This document shows, one piece after another, positions 13,641 to 25,263 of a stretch of DNA of 64,000 nt (positions are counted from its first letter, which is position 1; the number at the start of each line of letters is the position of its first letter). Source of the stretch: Chinchilla lanigera (taxonomy: Eukaryota; Chordata; Mammalia; Rodentia; Chinchillidae); the NCBI RefSeq assembly GCF_000276665.1, contig NW_004955402.1:3592802-3656801 (forward strand), read 5' to 3'. The notes beneath the pieces are model-generated. The model made no database searches. It was given only the letters and a program-made list of their open reading frames with translations, and was not told the DNA's origin. The position numbers and the translations under genes are program-made.

Positions 13641-14659
13641 CTACTGCGTCCCTGTACTCAGCAGAAAACAAAGTGACTGGCTTTGGTGTCACAGGAAGGA
13701 AGGATTTCATAACCGACCTTAGCCTGGTGATGGTGAGGTGTGCAGACTCGCCTAGAGCACCGCCGCCCTGCCCACACGTGTTGCTTGTGCATACAAGGAC
13801 ACTTCAAGGACACAAGAGAGCTATGCACATGTATCTACTCAAGTGCAACAGGAGACCTCCCACCCCAAGGAGAAAGGGCAGAGGCACACACAAACGCACA
13901 CGCTGCGCTCGGCCTGAGACCAGAGATGGCGACGCAATGGGCGACACTGTCCCCGACGATGCTGCGGTGAGACAGCCAGCATGGTGTAAACCATGGTGTC
14001 CTCAGCTGTCCCCAGAGCCCAGGGTGCCCGTAGCTGGGGCTTCTAGACTATGGGGTGAGACAGCTGACTTGTGCTAGGAGGTGGGCCTGGCTGGAAGAGC
14101 CGGGCACAGGGGCGCGTCTGCTCCCCTAGTTACTTCCTTCGCTCTCTGCCTCCTGGACACCGTGAGGCGAGCAGCTCTCCTCTGCCCAGGCCTTTCTACA
14201 CCTTCCTCTCTTGGGCTCAGATGACTCTGGACTAAAGCTGTGAGTCAGAATAAACCTCTCCTCCTATGTCGCAGGTGTCGGGTACTGCGTCTCAACAAAG
14301 GCAAGTGACTAAGACAACAACTATCACTGCTTTTTATCAAAGAACTGAGTCTTAACCTAACCTGTACTCAAGGTGCTTAGTGCACTTTGTAAAAGGCTCT
14401 AACCAGGCATATATAGGACAAACACGCCTCTATGCAAGTAGGGGTGAAAACATATGCACCCTTATTAGTGTAACAGAAGAGTTGGTTATAAAAATACTCT
14501 CACCGCTAGTATGTCACTCTGTCCCTGACTTCTCCGTCAGCTGTGTGGCTGTGGATGAGACAGCTGTAGCACCTCCCCAATGCAGCGCTCAGAGGACAAC
14601 TCAGACACGCAGCAGCACACGCTGTACTAGTTCACATGTCCCTAAGTCATACAGGCACT

Positions 14660-14825
14660 CTTGTTTGTTTACTTTTAGCACTGCAGATTGAACCCATGGT
14701 CTTCACATAGAGCTACTTCTCCAGCCTTTTTAAAATTTTTTTATTCTGAGACAGGGTCTCACTAAGTCACTAAGTTGCCCGCCTTGTGTTGGGATTACAG
14801 CTATCTGCCACCACACCCAGTTCAA
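14660..14825 (-). mobile_element. B1-ID dimeric SINE, antisense
   Basis: Antisense ID-like part (GCAGATTGAACCCATGGTCT to TCTCCAGCC) is followed by antisense 7SL-derived B1 (GAGACAGGGTCTCACTAAGT, TGGGATTACAGCTA). Together they form one B1-ID composite. Confidence 0.75.
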
Positions 14826-15029
14826 AATTGTTAAACTTTAAGAATTATTAATTTAATCTGAAGCCCAGGTCAGCACTGAATGTCTCAAAATAATTCAAAA
14901 AGAATCATCTGAAATAAGTGCGAGTAATAGAACGATCAGAGTAACTAAAAAGGTACCGCACAACTAGAAGGGGATGAACGCAAAGCATGCTGGGCCAAGG
15001 GGGCTGCGTCACTCGGGAAACAACAGACA

Positions 15030-15255
15030 CCCTGTGATTCTCCATGTGATGGATCTAGGACACCCAAAACAGGGACAGGACACAGAACAGTGGTTGCCAT
15101 GGCTCGGGGCAGGGAAGCCAGGAGCTTGTGTAACGGGCACAGAGCCTAAGTCTGAGGAAATAAAAAAGTTCTAGAGATTGGGCAACAGCACTTAACACAG
15201 AATGATTAAGTTGGTAAGTCTTATGTTGTGTACATTTTACCATGAAAAAGAAAAT
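15030..15255 (+). mobile_element. Old L1M 3' UTR fragment
   Basis: GAACAGTGGTTGCCATGGCT, AAGTTCTAGAGATTGGGCAA and TTATGTTGTGTACATTTTAC are the standard order near the 3' end of L1M elements. Confidence 0.65.
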
Positions 15256-15834
15256 ACTCTCTATTGCTGTCTGCATCACTCTTGTAGCATTTATTACCCG
15301 ATACCTCATTATTTTAGAACTGTGTGCGTTTAGATCTTGACAGCCACTCTTTTCCTCCCCCCCTATAATGCGCGAGCTCTGAAGGCAGAAATCTCACCCT
15401 GTCGCTTTGGCCCCAGGGTTTGGAATGGTGCCTGGCACTCAAATAAATATTTTATGAACGTTTTTTAGGAACAGTATTTTTCTTTCAAAAACTTTTAGTT
15501 CTATTAATCCCAAGGGATTAATTGTGTTCAAAGCAATGTCCCCTGAATAAAACACAAGCAAAGTCCACTGTGAAAATCTAACTACATTGCCCGTTTCTTT
15601 CAAGTAGTTACCACTGAGTGGCTTGGGATACACAGGCTGCACAGCACTGTAGGAATGTAAGACAAAACACAAATCACAAAGCCAACTGTACTTTGTTTAA
15701 GTGGATGCCGTAGTGATCTCAGCTCTCTGGAGTTACCGGCCTCTAGCTGAGCTGTCAAGTTAGGAACTAACTAGCTATGTGCATAAATCATGGAAGCGGC
15801 TACTCAAGGCAGAGCACCTTATTTTTGAATGCCT

Positions 15835-15975
15835 GAACAGTGAAGACCTCGCCTGATCTTCAAAGCCACTCCAGCGCAGCCAGGCAGGGGTTGCTTGTCT
15901 AATGTAAAGACAAAAATGAGGATTCAGAGAAGCCAAATGATCGGATCAAGCTCTCACCTACAGAGCCTGTGCGTG
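15835..15975 (+). mobile_element. MIR SINE fragment
   Basis: Order CTTCAAAGCCACTCC, AAATGAGGATTCAGAGAAGC and AAATGATCGGATCAAG resembles the core of MIR. Confidence 0.5.
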
Positions 15976-18884
15976 TATTTGGAAGTAACCTTCAGAAGCC
16001 TCAGAAGCAAGCGCTCTGGAAGTGTGCGGCCCTTCCCGCAGAACTCCTGCAGGTCACCCTCCTAAGCGTAGGAGACTGTGCATCCGCAAGCCACACGGAC
16101 ACCCGCCCCGGGTGCAGAGGGCAGACCATGACTAGTGATCTTGCCACTGTAATAGAGCATGTTAAACCCAGTCTCATGGGTGCCATCGAGACACGAGAGC
16201 AGGGTCCCTGCGCCACCTGGGAATGAACACACAGAGCCTGGCTAGAAGAAATGGATGTAAAGGAGAGCACGACGTTAGTCGAGAATCCAAAGCCAGATTG
16301 CAGAGAATGCTATGGGCTCCTGAAAGAAAACGGTGGTTCTTGGGTTTTACATTTCCCAGCCGAGGAATGTTTCTAAAAGATCTGGGGTGATAAACTCAGA
16401 TTGTTAATGTCAATACTGTAATGAAAATGCTAAAAGATAAATAAGTATTTTTAGTTGGCAGTTAACTCTGACCACTGGCTGCAGACAAGGCTCTGCTTTC
16501 GGCACCTGCTACACACAGGCCGCTCAAGGCTTCAGTTAGTGTAGGAGATGCACGACGTGGGGATCACCCCTGCTTTACAGGCAGGCAAGGGGTGTGCAGG
16601 GGAGCACAGCAGTGTCCCTGCGGCTACAGGTCTAGCTCCAGCCAGAGCCTGCTCAGGCACAGGTAGCCGGATGCAGAGCCTCTGTCCTCACCCGCGGACT
16701 CCAGCCTGGCACCACCCGCATTGTTCTTGCACCAGTGGGATGATCTCCTTGAACAAAAGCCAGGCGCCACATCTCACAGGAAGGCAGACCTTCCAGCGCA
16801 ACCTACACAGCCATAACAAACCCTCCTCATCTGCCTCCTCCACTCAGGTTGTTGGAGAGGTCACTGGAGACCACAGAGCAGAACTCGATCAGCACGGCTG
16901 GGGGCAGTGGAGCGAGGACAAAGTCAAGGGGAGGCAGAGAGACCAGCAGGGAGGGAACACAGCGGGTGGTTTCACGAGGAAGAACAGCGGCTTCACAGAA
17001 TCTTCGCACTGACAGATCTTCCTGCGAGCCCGCCCACTCCTCTGAGTTAAGAAATCACTTCTCCAAGGCCAGTTCCACTGCACGAGCAGCCCGGCAAAAA
17101 GCACTGTTCATAGAGAACTGTCCTTTGTGTCCCACCATCAGGCCTTTCCGTGTCCTCACCAGCCCTGCAAGGACCTGCACCTGTCCGATCCTGGCCACTC
17201 TTGGCCCAGACAGAAGCTGTTTGCTGTGTGCCTTACAATGCAGGGATGGAAACACATGGGACCCTTGTGGGATCCTAGTCAGCGTGGTAGAAGAAGACGG
17301 TTGCTGCCTTCAAGATGGGCATTGGCTTTCCTAACACAACCTAAGGTTGTGGCGTGGGAATTTTACTTTTGGAGGGTCTGGGAGGCATTAGCCTCAGAAG
17401 GGGGTTTAATACCATATGGACTATACAGTAGACTGACGTGCACTTAAGACCATCCCCCAATAGCTTCCTGTTCAGTGCAGATAATTGTTAGGGATCTGAG
17501 TCCATGTCTGTTTACATCACACAGTGTGAGTTACATTTACTTGTTATTCTCTTTGCTCTCTTAGACTCACCCTCTATCAAGCCTGCTCAAGGACGTTCTC
17601 ATCCACCACTGTAAGGCTTGGTCTCTCCCAGGCTTCTGAGAGCCTTGGACTGCCCTGTGTAAAGCCTGTGAATGCTCCAGGCTGTCTGCACACGGCTTGG
17701 GTCCAACAGGGAACTTTCCAGCTCTCGCTTGTAACACCCATCTCCTGCCCTCCTGTCCAGCTTTCCACAGGCCAACACAGATGGCCAACAGCAATGACCA
17801 ACCCTATCAAAAGCCTCAGGCCAAGGATAACGGTACAGTGTTTCTTCCTATAGTAAAAAGCCTCATGTCACTTGACTTTCTTCACCCACCTGTTTCCCCT
17901 CTTATTTCTAACTATGAGTCCTAGTTTTTTATTTCTTAAAAGGGGCTGCCAATCTATTATCAAAGACTCTGGCTCTTCGGGAACTATATATCTACACATT
18001 GTGCAGAGGGATCAAAAGGCTTCTTAGGGAGAGCCTCGTGCATTACAATTGGGGGAAATGTCTCCCGCAATATATCAATAGCTGACATGCACAGGCACAA
18101 AACCAAGAGAAATGACAATTGTGGGAAAAAGAACAGGACTGGAAACAAGTAGTAGCAGGGACCAGAATGAGCCAGGTCTCATTCTCTCTCCAGTGGGGAC
18201 AATGGAAGTATAACGGTTCTTTTCTAGAGAGATGGCAACTGCATACAGTATTGCCAATTCCCAAACAGGGGTCCTTCCGATAATGCTGCAGTGATTTCAG
18301 CAGCCCATACTTAGAGACGAAGGGGACACCTCCGGGCTTCAATTCACTTCTAGACTGGGGATCTCAGTATCTGGCTTGGAGACTTCACAGGCAGTTGTAA
18401 AATTAACAGATCAGAAAATAAGTGCCTAAAATGTTCTGGGCAATGTTACGCTAAGTCACTGTTTGCATTACAACAGGCAAAACAGAAAGAAAGGGATGCT
18501 CCAGCTCAGTAAGACAGATGACAAGATTTAGAACAGAAAGGCTGGCCAAGACTAATGACCCCACCTCCCTGGCACCAGCAGACAACACAGTGGGCAGCCC
18601 TTCGGGGACAGCACTGACCCCAGCAGTGGGGCTGTGAGGACTCAGTGGGACTGGAAAGAAGCATGGCAGAGCCACATGCTCACCGGTGGCCCTTCCCCAC
18701 TCCATCGCCAGGATCCCCAGAAGCAGCACTACCAGCAACTCCAGCAAAAAACATTTCCCCATGAGTGCTGAACTCAGGGGCCCAGTAGAACCCACACCAC
18801 AATGAAAAGATACCAAAAACTGCAACAGTTGAAGATGAATAATTTCTTCTACTCCTCTAGGATAGAATCAGAAGGTACTGAGTA

Positions 18885-19233
18885 CAGTAGTCCCTGAGCT
18901 TTTATGGGGTGGGAGGTGTGAGTTCCAGGACCCCCAAGGGTCTGATCCTCCTGGTGCTCATCTGAAGCACCCATCTGGAAGGCAGTACAATTTACACATC
19001 CGAAATGGAGCAGAATCTACACAGAATCTACACACCCTTCTGTGCACTTTACACCTTCCCTTGCTCGCTTACAGCTCATACAATGTGAGCACTGTCAATA
19101 GTTGTTATAGAGCATTGTTTAGGGAATGATGACAAGAACAAAAGCCTGTACACATTCAAAGTAGATGCAATTTTCCCCAATAGTTTTGATTAAATCTGTG
19201 ATCATGAAACTCACCAATATAGAGGGACAACTG
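18885..19233 (+). mobile_element. MER2-like non-autonomous DNA transposon (Tigger group), nearly full length
   Basis: The 349-base unit starts CAGTAGTCCCTGAGC and ends GAGGGACAACTG, imperfect terminal inverted repeats, and is flanked on both sides by TA, the target of Tc1/mariner-type elements. Inside are the characteristic GTTCCAGGACCCCC near the start and the ATTGTTTAGGGAATGATGACAAG stretch (split here over 19112-19134). From memory the length and these blocks match MER2. It has no coding capacity. Confidence 0.8.
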
Positions 19234-20007
19234 TATTTTTAAAATTTGGAGAAGAAATGAAACATACTAACACACATCTTCTTAATGCTACAAGAAGATT
19301 AACTCCACGCAACTTCACAGACTATCCTCTCATGGCACACAAAATCGGACACAAGGACTCAAGTCCATGTTAAAGTGCATGTGAGGACCCCAACACATTG
19401 CTGCTCCAGGTAAGCAACCCTGGAACCTCCAACAGGAGCTTCCTTCCTGCTCTGACCTTTACAGAGATTTACATTTCTCTCTCCGCCAACGCTACGTGCA
19501 GAATGGGTTTAGCACAATCAGCACGTTGTAACCTAAGGACCCAAAGGCTTCGCACAGCCCACACATCTCTAGCGTATGTTCTAGGTGGGTTCCTAGTCAT
19601 GGCCAGCAGTTCCCGGCACACACCCATCAATAACGTACAGCTTCCAGTTGTAAGGTGGACTGCGTCACTCCAAAGCCCCCCCACCGTCGCAAGACAGTAA
19701 CTGTAGACTGCAAACCAAGGGGCTTCTGTGATGTTACGGAACATCCTCGTGTGAACTGTGCAGCATCCAGAACAAGGTGCAAATTAAGAGGGGAGTCAAG
19801 CCGGGAGACACCAAGCCTCCAGGTCGTGGGTTCCAGTGGCCCCTGGTTGTGATCCCCCTCTTCTCAGGGGATGCGAAGATTCCCATTTATATACAGTGCA
19901 TGAGGGACTGGGGAGACTGGAGGTACCCTTCATAAGATGAGCTTGATCCCTGCCAGTCCACCCAGACAGACCATGAGGTCCAGCTGCAGGATCTCGGTGG
20001 CACTCAC

Positions 20008-20301
20008 CTGCACACTTGGTTCTCGTCCTGAGAGCTGGCCCAGGAGACCCCGTGCCACCCTCACCCGGCCTGGTGAGCAGCACGCTGATCTCATACTCTG
20101 TGTCTGGGTCCAGGTGTCCAATTTTGTAGCTGGTGGAGTCCACAGGCTGCCGGTCACTCCAGCTGCCACTGGCCGTGCAGTACTCCACCTCTCGGGCCAC
20201 GATGGCCCCGTCGCCATTGATGGAGTTGGCGTTGAGCTGGATCCACAGGTAGGTGGCCCCCACCGAGGCCAGCTGGGGAGGTGCGATGGGCACGGGAGGC
20301 T
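20008..20301 (-). CDS. PTPRM: PTPRM exon encoding the first fibronectin type III domain (probably exon 7)
   Basis: Coding exon of 294 bases that holds one whole FN3 module. It opens [20 protein letters not shown] and closes [12 protein letters not shown] plus one base. The core pattern of an FN3 domain is visible: the proline-rich start, YLWIQL in strand B, REVEY in strand C and the [12 protein letters not shown] strand F motif. The acceptor follows a pyrimidine-rich run ending ctttcag and the donor is a strong CAG|GTGAGT. The exon enters and leaves in phase 1, so it is a symmetric 1-1 module typical of shuffled extracellular domains. FN3 repeats extend the RPTP-mu ectodomain and set the gap between adhering cells (known). 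The next coding exon would start with D-P-M in the human gene, and I find no such sequence down to position 1. Two differences from recalled human are GDGAIV for GDGPIV and SWSD for SWND. Confidence 0.97.
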
Positions 20302-20479
20302 CTGAAAGGAAGACAGAGATCGACCTTCAGATCATCCTTCTGCCTCAGCAAAGCTAAGCACGCACTGACCAGTGATTAACACGGAGAAGGCACAACAAGG
20401 TGGGGAGGGGGCTAATGAGAGTACGAACACACATACTGGTAAAGCTTCTGCCAGTTCAGTTATAAAACAAACCCGCTTT

Positions 20480-20600
20480 GAACAGGGTGTGGTGGTGCAC
20501 ACCTGCTGGCCCAGCCACTTGGAAAGCAGAGGCAGGAAGATCACTGGAGCCCACAAGTCAGAGGCCAGCTTGGGCACCAGCTACATAGTCATCAAATATT
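20480..20600 (+). mobile_element. B1 SINE
   Basis: GGTGTGGTGGTGCACACCTG, then AGCCACTTGGAAAGCAGAGG and CAGGAAGATCACTGGAG follow the 7SL-derived B1 order. It is diverged and lacks a clear A tail. Confidence 0.75.
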
Positions 20601-20704
20601 TCTAATTCCTTTCCCAAAACGTAACTGTACAAGCACTCGCAAGTGGTGGTATTAAAGGGCTTGTAGGGTTTTTCGCTGAGAAGCGCCTGTAGGCTTCTTC
20701 ACTG

Positions 20705-20766
20705 CTTTTCTGAGACCACGACTCTTTGAAGTACAAATCTGTTATTTTGTACAATGGTCTCCTGGT
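20705..20766 (-). repeat. Left arm of a near-perfect inverted duplication
   Basis: The reverse complement of this stretch matches 21271-21327. The central 45 or so bases (TACAAAATAACAGATTTGTA to TGGTCTCAG) differ at one site. The arms are about 500 bases apart. Confidence 0.9.
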
Positions 20767-21270
20767 CAGCTTCCTCACTGAGAACTTTTCTGAAATAATC
20801 AGAGGCGTTAAAATTCTCTACACAGTTAGCTTGAGCACCCTCATACTTATCTTTCCAAGATATCACCATTTTAAAAACATAGCTGAAACTACAGTTCACC
20901 TCATCATAAACTCGTTTCCAGGACGACCCTTTCCCAAACTACCGCAGTGGACTCAGTGAGAAGGACAGCGTTCTGGAGAGTAACGTCCACCGCTGCTGCT
21001 ACTGCTCAGTGGACGTCCGGCAATGACCCTTCTTAAAGCAGAGAACAGCAAGGAAAGCCCTGAATCAAAGAGCAAGCGATGCCCTGCTTGATAAAAGCCT
21101 GAGAATCAATAGCCAACACTTGTACCAGGTCAAAGAAGTCTCTTAAAGCCGAGACCAATTCTTTCCCTATTGTGTGACACGGGAGAGACAGGCCCTCTTA
21201 TCCCAGTTTCCCCAGTATATCAATTAGATGTGAGCTGACACCCATGTCACCGTGAGTGGCACCACCTGTG

Positions 21271-21445
21271 ACGAGGAGACCACTGTACAAAATAACAGAT
21301 TTGTACTTCAAAGAGTCATGGTCTCAGGGGCTGGGGATTTAGCTCAGTGGCACAGCTCCTGCCTGGCAAGCGCAAGGTCATGAGTTCGATTCCTGGTACC
21401 GGAAAAACAACAACAACAAAAAAAATAGTCATGGTCTCAGAAAAG
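21271..21445 (+). repeat. Right arm of the inverted duplication, split by an ID SINE
   Basis: Arm sequence 21271-21327 is interrupted by the ID at 21328-21426, then the arm resumes (AGTCATGGTCTCAGAAAAG). The left arm has no insertion. Confidence 0.88.
21328..21426 (+). mobile_element. ID SINE with 14-bp target-site duplication
   Basis: A tRNA-Ala-like ID element starts GGGGCTGGGGATTTAGCTCA and ends in an A-rich tail (AACAACAACAAAAAAA). AGTCATGGTCTCAG occurs exactly on both sides (21314-21327 and 21427-21440), so this is a clean insertion. It lands inside one arm of an inverted duplication. Confidence 0.93.
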
Positions 21446-22484
21446 TATCACACGGGGTCGTTTTTCTGGCGTGTTCCCACAGGTGGTCTGTGCCCCTTTG
21501 GTGTGTTTTTGTTTTTCTGCTCAGACTACCTGTCCCTAGGAGGTGGAGGCTTGCTTGCTGCAGTTCTTCCTGCACTCTCTGTGGCAGATGGCAAATCCAC
21601 CCCAGACTCATTTCCAGCTCTCAGGGAGCAGGTTCCATCCGAGGCCACACCTGAGATGACCCCAGGTTGAGTACGAGACCCCCTAGGAAGCTAGCAACAC
21701 TACTGTCCCCTTTGCTGGGGTGGGTGTCTATGTTATTTATTATATTCAAGGTGTGATAAGTCACACCTACTATAACAGAGTGAGGGAAATTTCATTAGAT
21801 TGAGTTGAAATAAGACACTCAATTTTGAATGAATTTTACTGAAGGGATGACAATCATTGTGTAAATGTACTAAAACATTGTTCCTGCCGCTTTTATACTG
21901 ACCGTCTATGCTTTAAACAGTTGTGACTGAACCCACAATGATTTAATATCAATTTATATCATTAGGCAATTCCATGACAGGAAATGGGCCTTCTATAGGA
22001 CATCCTAGGGCACTCGAGTAGCCAGGATGAAAGACAGGTTAATTACTTTCAAGTTGCAATTGCTAGCAAGGGTTGTTGAACTGCCATTCAAGATACAAAT
22101 CAGGGGCAAAGGGACAAAGAGCGAGGGGCAGGGTCACTCACCCAGGAGCTTTTAATAGTACCCTAACACAGACATGGCTTTAATGAGAGTGTTCTCGGAG
22201 AATAATTCCTCTACTAGTTCTATACTAATTTCTATATTAATTTCCCACTAAGAAAAGTAATTCACATGCTAAATCAAATGAGATTCAACTAGAACTTGGA
22301 AACAACTGGGAAACACATCCAAAAGAACTTTTTGTCTGTGTGTGAATCAATACAATGATAAGTCAATATTTAAATTAGGAACACATTTTTCACAAAGGGA
22401 GAGAAGAAGGAACAGGAAGGAAGGATGGATCTCAATCTCTCCAAAGTGGAAAAAAAGTAAAAAGCAATTTGAAATATTTCTTTT

Positions 22485-22590
22485 CTTTGTGAGAAAGGAT
22501 CTCATTATGTTATGTTTCCCAGGCTGTGTGAACTCAAAATCCCACAGGTGCAGCTTTCAGAGTGGCTAGGATTACAGGTGCATACAGATG
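22485..22590 (-). mobile_element. B1 SINE, antisense
   Basis: GAGAAAGGATCTCATTATGT through GGCTAGGATTACAGGTGCAT is an antisense B1, worn. It abuts another dispersed repeat starting near 22595. Confidence 0.7.
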
Positions 22591-22594
22591 CACT

Positions 22595-22985
22595 GTCTTG
22601 GTTACTTTTCTCTCGTTGCTGAGACAAAATACCCAGTGCCCAAAATGAAGGAAGGAAAGGTTTATTTAGCTCACAGTTTGTGGAGGTGTCACTCCATACT
22701 TGGCTGGCTCCGAGGCAGAAGGTAGCAAACCAACAAGAGCAAAAGGGGGAATGGCAGCCGAACAGCAAACAGCCAGAGCAAAAGGGAGGAATCCCAGCGA
22801 GCAGCCTCTTTCCCTCCCTTACATTCTAAACAGACTACCCCCACCTAAGGGGCGTGTAGCTCTCACATAATCTTTGCCCTCCTCTTGCACAGGCTCAGGA
22901 TGTATACAAAGTAAGCACCCTGGCTTCCTGCTAAGTCACTTAGCCAAACCTCTAGACTCCCCAAGTTGACACAATGTATCACCAT
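22595..22985 (-). repeat. Dispersed rodent repeat, family not identified
   Basis: CTTGGTTACTTTTCTCTCGT, GACAAAATACCCAGTGCCCA, GGTTTATTTAGCTCACAG and the end AAGTTGACACAATGTATC follow a widespread mammalian element I recognise by sight but cannot name with confidence. Similar ends occur near 14240-14310 and 29320-29400. Confidence 0.45.
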
Positions 22986-24149
22986 AACATGCACCAAGCT
23001 AAAACTTTAATTCAAATGAGAGGACTCCATAAAACTAGTTCTAGATCAAATCAGTAACGAGCGACTTGTATACCAGTGCACGGAATACACACATCTCCAC
23101 AGACTTCAGATTTGTTTCCCCATTTGTAATCCCTCAGCACTTCAAATATTATGTGCATGTAAAAAGTGCTAAGTTAGAGAAAAATAGCCTAAGCATGCTA
23201 TTGTTTACCATAAAGCAATTGTCTCAGAAAACATTATTAGACTGGTAGAACCCAGCATGTTATCTTTTTTTTAGAAATGAAGTCTCTACAGAATGTGGCT
23301 ACACTCTTACTCATGGGGGGAAAGACAAATTTCAGAGTGAGCCCTGAGGACAGGACAGTCTCTGTCGCCGGCTCGGGCACTTGCCTCAGTGAGCCTGAAG
23401 GCGGCCACTTTGTCCCGAGATGGGAAAATGCAGCACATGGCTGTGAACAAGAATCCTTCATCTTTGTGTCTGCAGACAAGACACTTCTCATTTTTTATAG
23501 CTCCCTGAAATTAACTTTCCTGCAGATGTAGTTTTCAGATCGGCACTATAGAGAGCAAGGCAGCACTGAGGCCTGGTCATCGCGGGGCCCAGAGAAGCAG
23601 AACAGCAGCTCCAAATGGCAGAGGAGAAAGAATCCCAGAGAACCGAGCCAAGGAGAAAGCAAGAGGGCAGGGGAGATGACGAGGGGGCCCACGAGCTCAG
23701 TGGGGGCCCTGGGCCTGCTCTCCAGCAAGCCTGGGTGCTCCCGCGGGGCGGAGTGTGGACGGTAAGGAAGTATTTCCATTCTGCTGTAAGTGTGAATCCT
23801 GAACTGCAAATGTGAGCCAGGCGGGCCAGTGCCAGTTTCACTATAAACCACAGCACTTAAGAATGTGGTGCAACTGACTGTTGACTCCAATAGCTGCTTT
23901 AGTGTGCAACCCCTCCGGCTGAAAGGGGACCCTAAGTGTGTTCCCATGAAGCCCGGGGCTCTCCTGGCCTCCTGCTCAACTTGCCCTTGACTGTCCACAC
24001 TGTTCCAGGTCTGCACATGCGCCTTGGGCAGTGTACACTCAGCCAGCACCAGCAGCCCCTTCAGGAACCTAATGTCGTGGCAGCTCTCAGTATGCACAGA
24101 AACAGAGCATGGCCAGCGCAAGCCCCTGGTCCCGCCCACGGAGCTCGTC

Positions 24150-24315
24150 CTGGGATTTGAGCACAGTATATTTTGGGGAGGCTGAGGGAGGAGGATAACA
24201 AATTTGAGTCCAGCCTGGGGAAATTAATATGTTAGCAGGATCCTGTCTCAAAAAAATTTTATGAAGAGCTGGGGATGTAGTTCAGTGCAAAGATCCTGAG
24301 TTCAATCCCAGTACG
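24150..24315 (+). mobile_element. B1-ID dimeric SINE
   Basis: A B1 remnant (GGGGAGGCTGAGGGAGGAGG, CCAGCCTGGGGAAATTAATA) and an A-rich linker are followed by an ID half (GAGCTGGGGATGTAGTTCAG to AATCCCAGTACGG). The order B1 then ID is that of B1-dID elements of non-muroid rodents (established). Confidence 0.75.
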
Positions 24316-24435
24316 GCAGGAAGGGCCTCCCTGCAATGAAGAATTTGCTGGTATAGGAAGTAGCCCACTGTAAGAGGATCAATTTTATGATCCCTATTTA
24401 ACCAATGCCCAAGAAAAGTTTAAAAATAGAGCACA

Positions 24436-24510
24436 GGGCTTGGCATGCAGCTCAGCAGTAGGACAAGTGCTCAGCTTGTATGGGGTCCTGGGTTCAATCT
24501 TCAACACCAA
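24436..24510 (+). mobile_element. ID SINE, diverged
   Basis: GGGCTTGGCATGCAGCTCAG followed by GGGTCCTGGGTTCAATC is a worn ID body. The A and B box regions of the tRNA-derived promoter can still be recognised. No clear target duplication was seen. Confidence 0.7.
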
Positions 24511-25263
24511 ATAAGATAAGAAAAGGCATCACTCTATCCTCCTAGGAAATATAGCAATGGCCTGCCACAGTTGTCTAAAAATGCCTCATGGTACATCTAA
24601 AATGCCCCAATTATCCTGTCTGGGACCAAAAATTGCCCTAGTAGCTTAATACAATAAATTCCATAGCCCACAAGAAAGCATTAAACCAGCTAAAGGAAAT
24701 TATTTTCCTCCTCTTTTGTCCCTCTTCCCCCACCTTGCTGAATATAATGACTCAATTTTCCGGTCATGCAAAATATAGTAACAGGACCTAACTGGGACAT
24801 TATGAATGTTAACACAGGGCCATCAATATGGCTTGTGTGATATGACAGAGCATTTTATACTGACACGGCTTCCTTTTATTAACCACTCTGATGGCCTAAA
24901 CACCCTGGCTGGTGAATATTTGCATTTTAAGTGATTTTCTATCTGCAAAAAAAAATTTTCATTCCTTAAAAAAATTTATAGGTTGTAATCTGTATATAGA
25001 GAGCTGGCAGAAGACCTTGCCAAGAGCATATTCATTGCTTTGTATGCCACTAAACCAACATAAATAACCGACATTTTTCAAAAAAATATTGCTCCCATGC
25101 AAAATTTGTACTTAAAATGCAATCCATCGGCATAGCCTGTCATCAAACTCCCGTTCAGAAAGAGGCAAGAATAAGTTTGAGCTTTAAGCAAATAATGAAC
25201 TAACAACCAGCTAACAGAGCTATTTCAAAGGAGTATTTCACAGTATGAAAACATGTTAAATAC

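Larger units (their letters stand above)
1..20007 (-). other. PTPRM: PTPRM intron after the FN3-1 exon (5' part, phase 1)
   Basis: The strong donor GTGAGT is at 20002-20007 and the intron runs past position 1. I looked for the next ectodomain exon on the minus strand and found none. Contents are old L1 fragments, a mariner fossil, a MER2-like element, ID and B1-ID copies and a (TA)n tract near 12.1 kb. Stretches without any recognised element include 1-900, 1750-4650, 6450-7500, 9760-12050 (AT-rich 9760-10600, GC-rich after), 12150-13190, 16000-18850 and 19240-20000. Confidence 0.85.
20302..25263 (-). other. PTPRM: PTPRM intron between Ig second-half and FN3-1 exons (4.96 kb, phase 1)
   Basis: The donor GTATTT abuts 25264 and the acceptor ctttcag ends at 20302 on the minus strand. 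It contains B1 at 20.5 kb, an inverted duplication at 20.7/21.3 kb, ID elements at 21.3 and 24.4 kb, an antisense B1 at 22.5 kb, a B1-ID dimer at 24.2 kb and a repeat-poor AT-rich block at 24.6-25.26 kb next to the exon. Confidence 0.92.

Noticed and set aside
19796..20007. Continuation of the FN3-1 reading frame beyond the exon end
   Set aside because: The frame stays open past 20008, but the exon has a strong GTGAGT donor and the human protein continues with a different residue series, so this is read-through into the intron.
1..20007. Presence of the next PTPRM exon (second FN3 domain)
   Set aside because: I searched minus-strand translations for the expected RGPRKLEV- and IRWEPFGYN-like motifs and saw none, so it lies outside the window.
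21328..21426. tRNA-like sequences with A and B box patterns at ID positions (also 33.2, 44.3, 48.3 kb)
   Set aside because: They have A-rich tails and target-site duplications, so they are tRNA-derived SINEs, not tRNA genes.
23546..24139. 197-codon minus-strand frame
   Set aside because: It runs through unrelated GC-rich intron and has no domain and no similarity to PTPRM. Consistent with chance.
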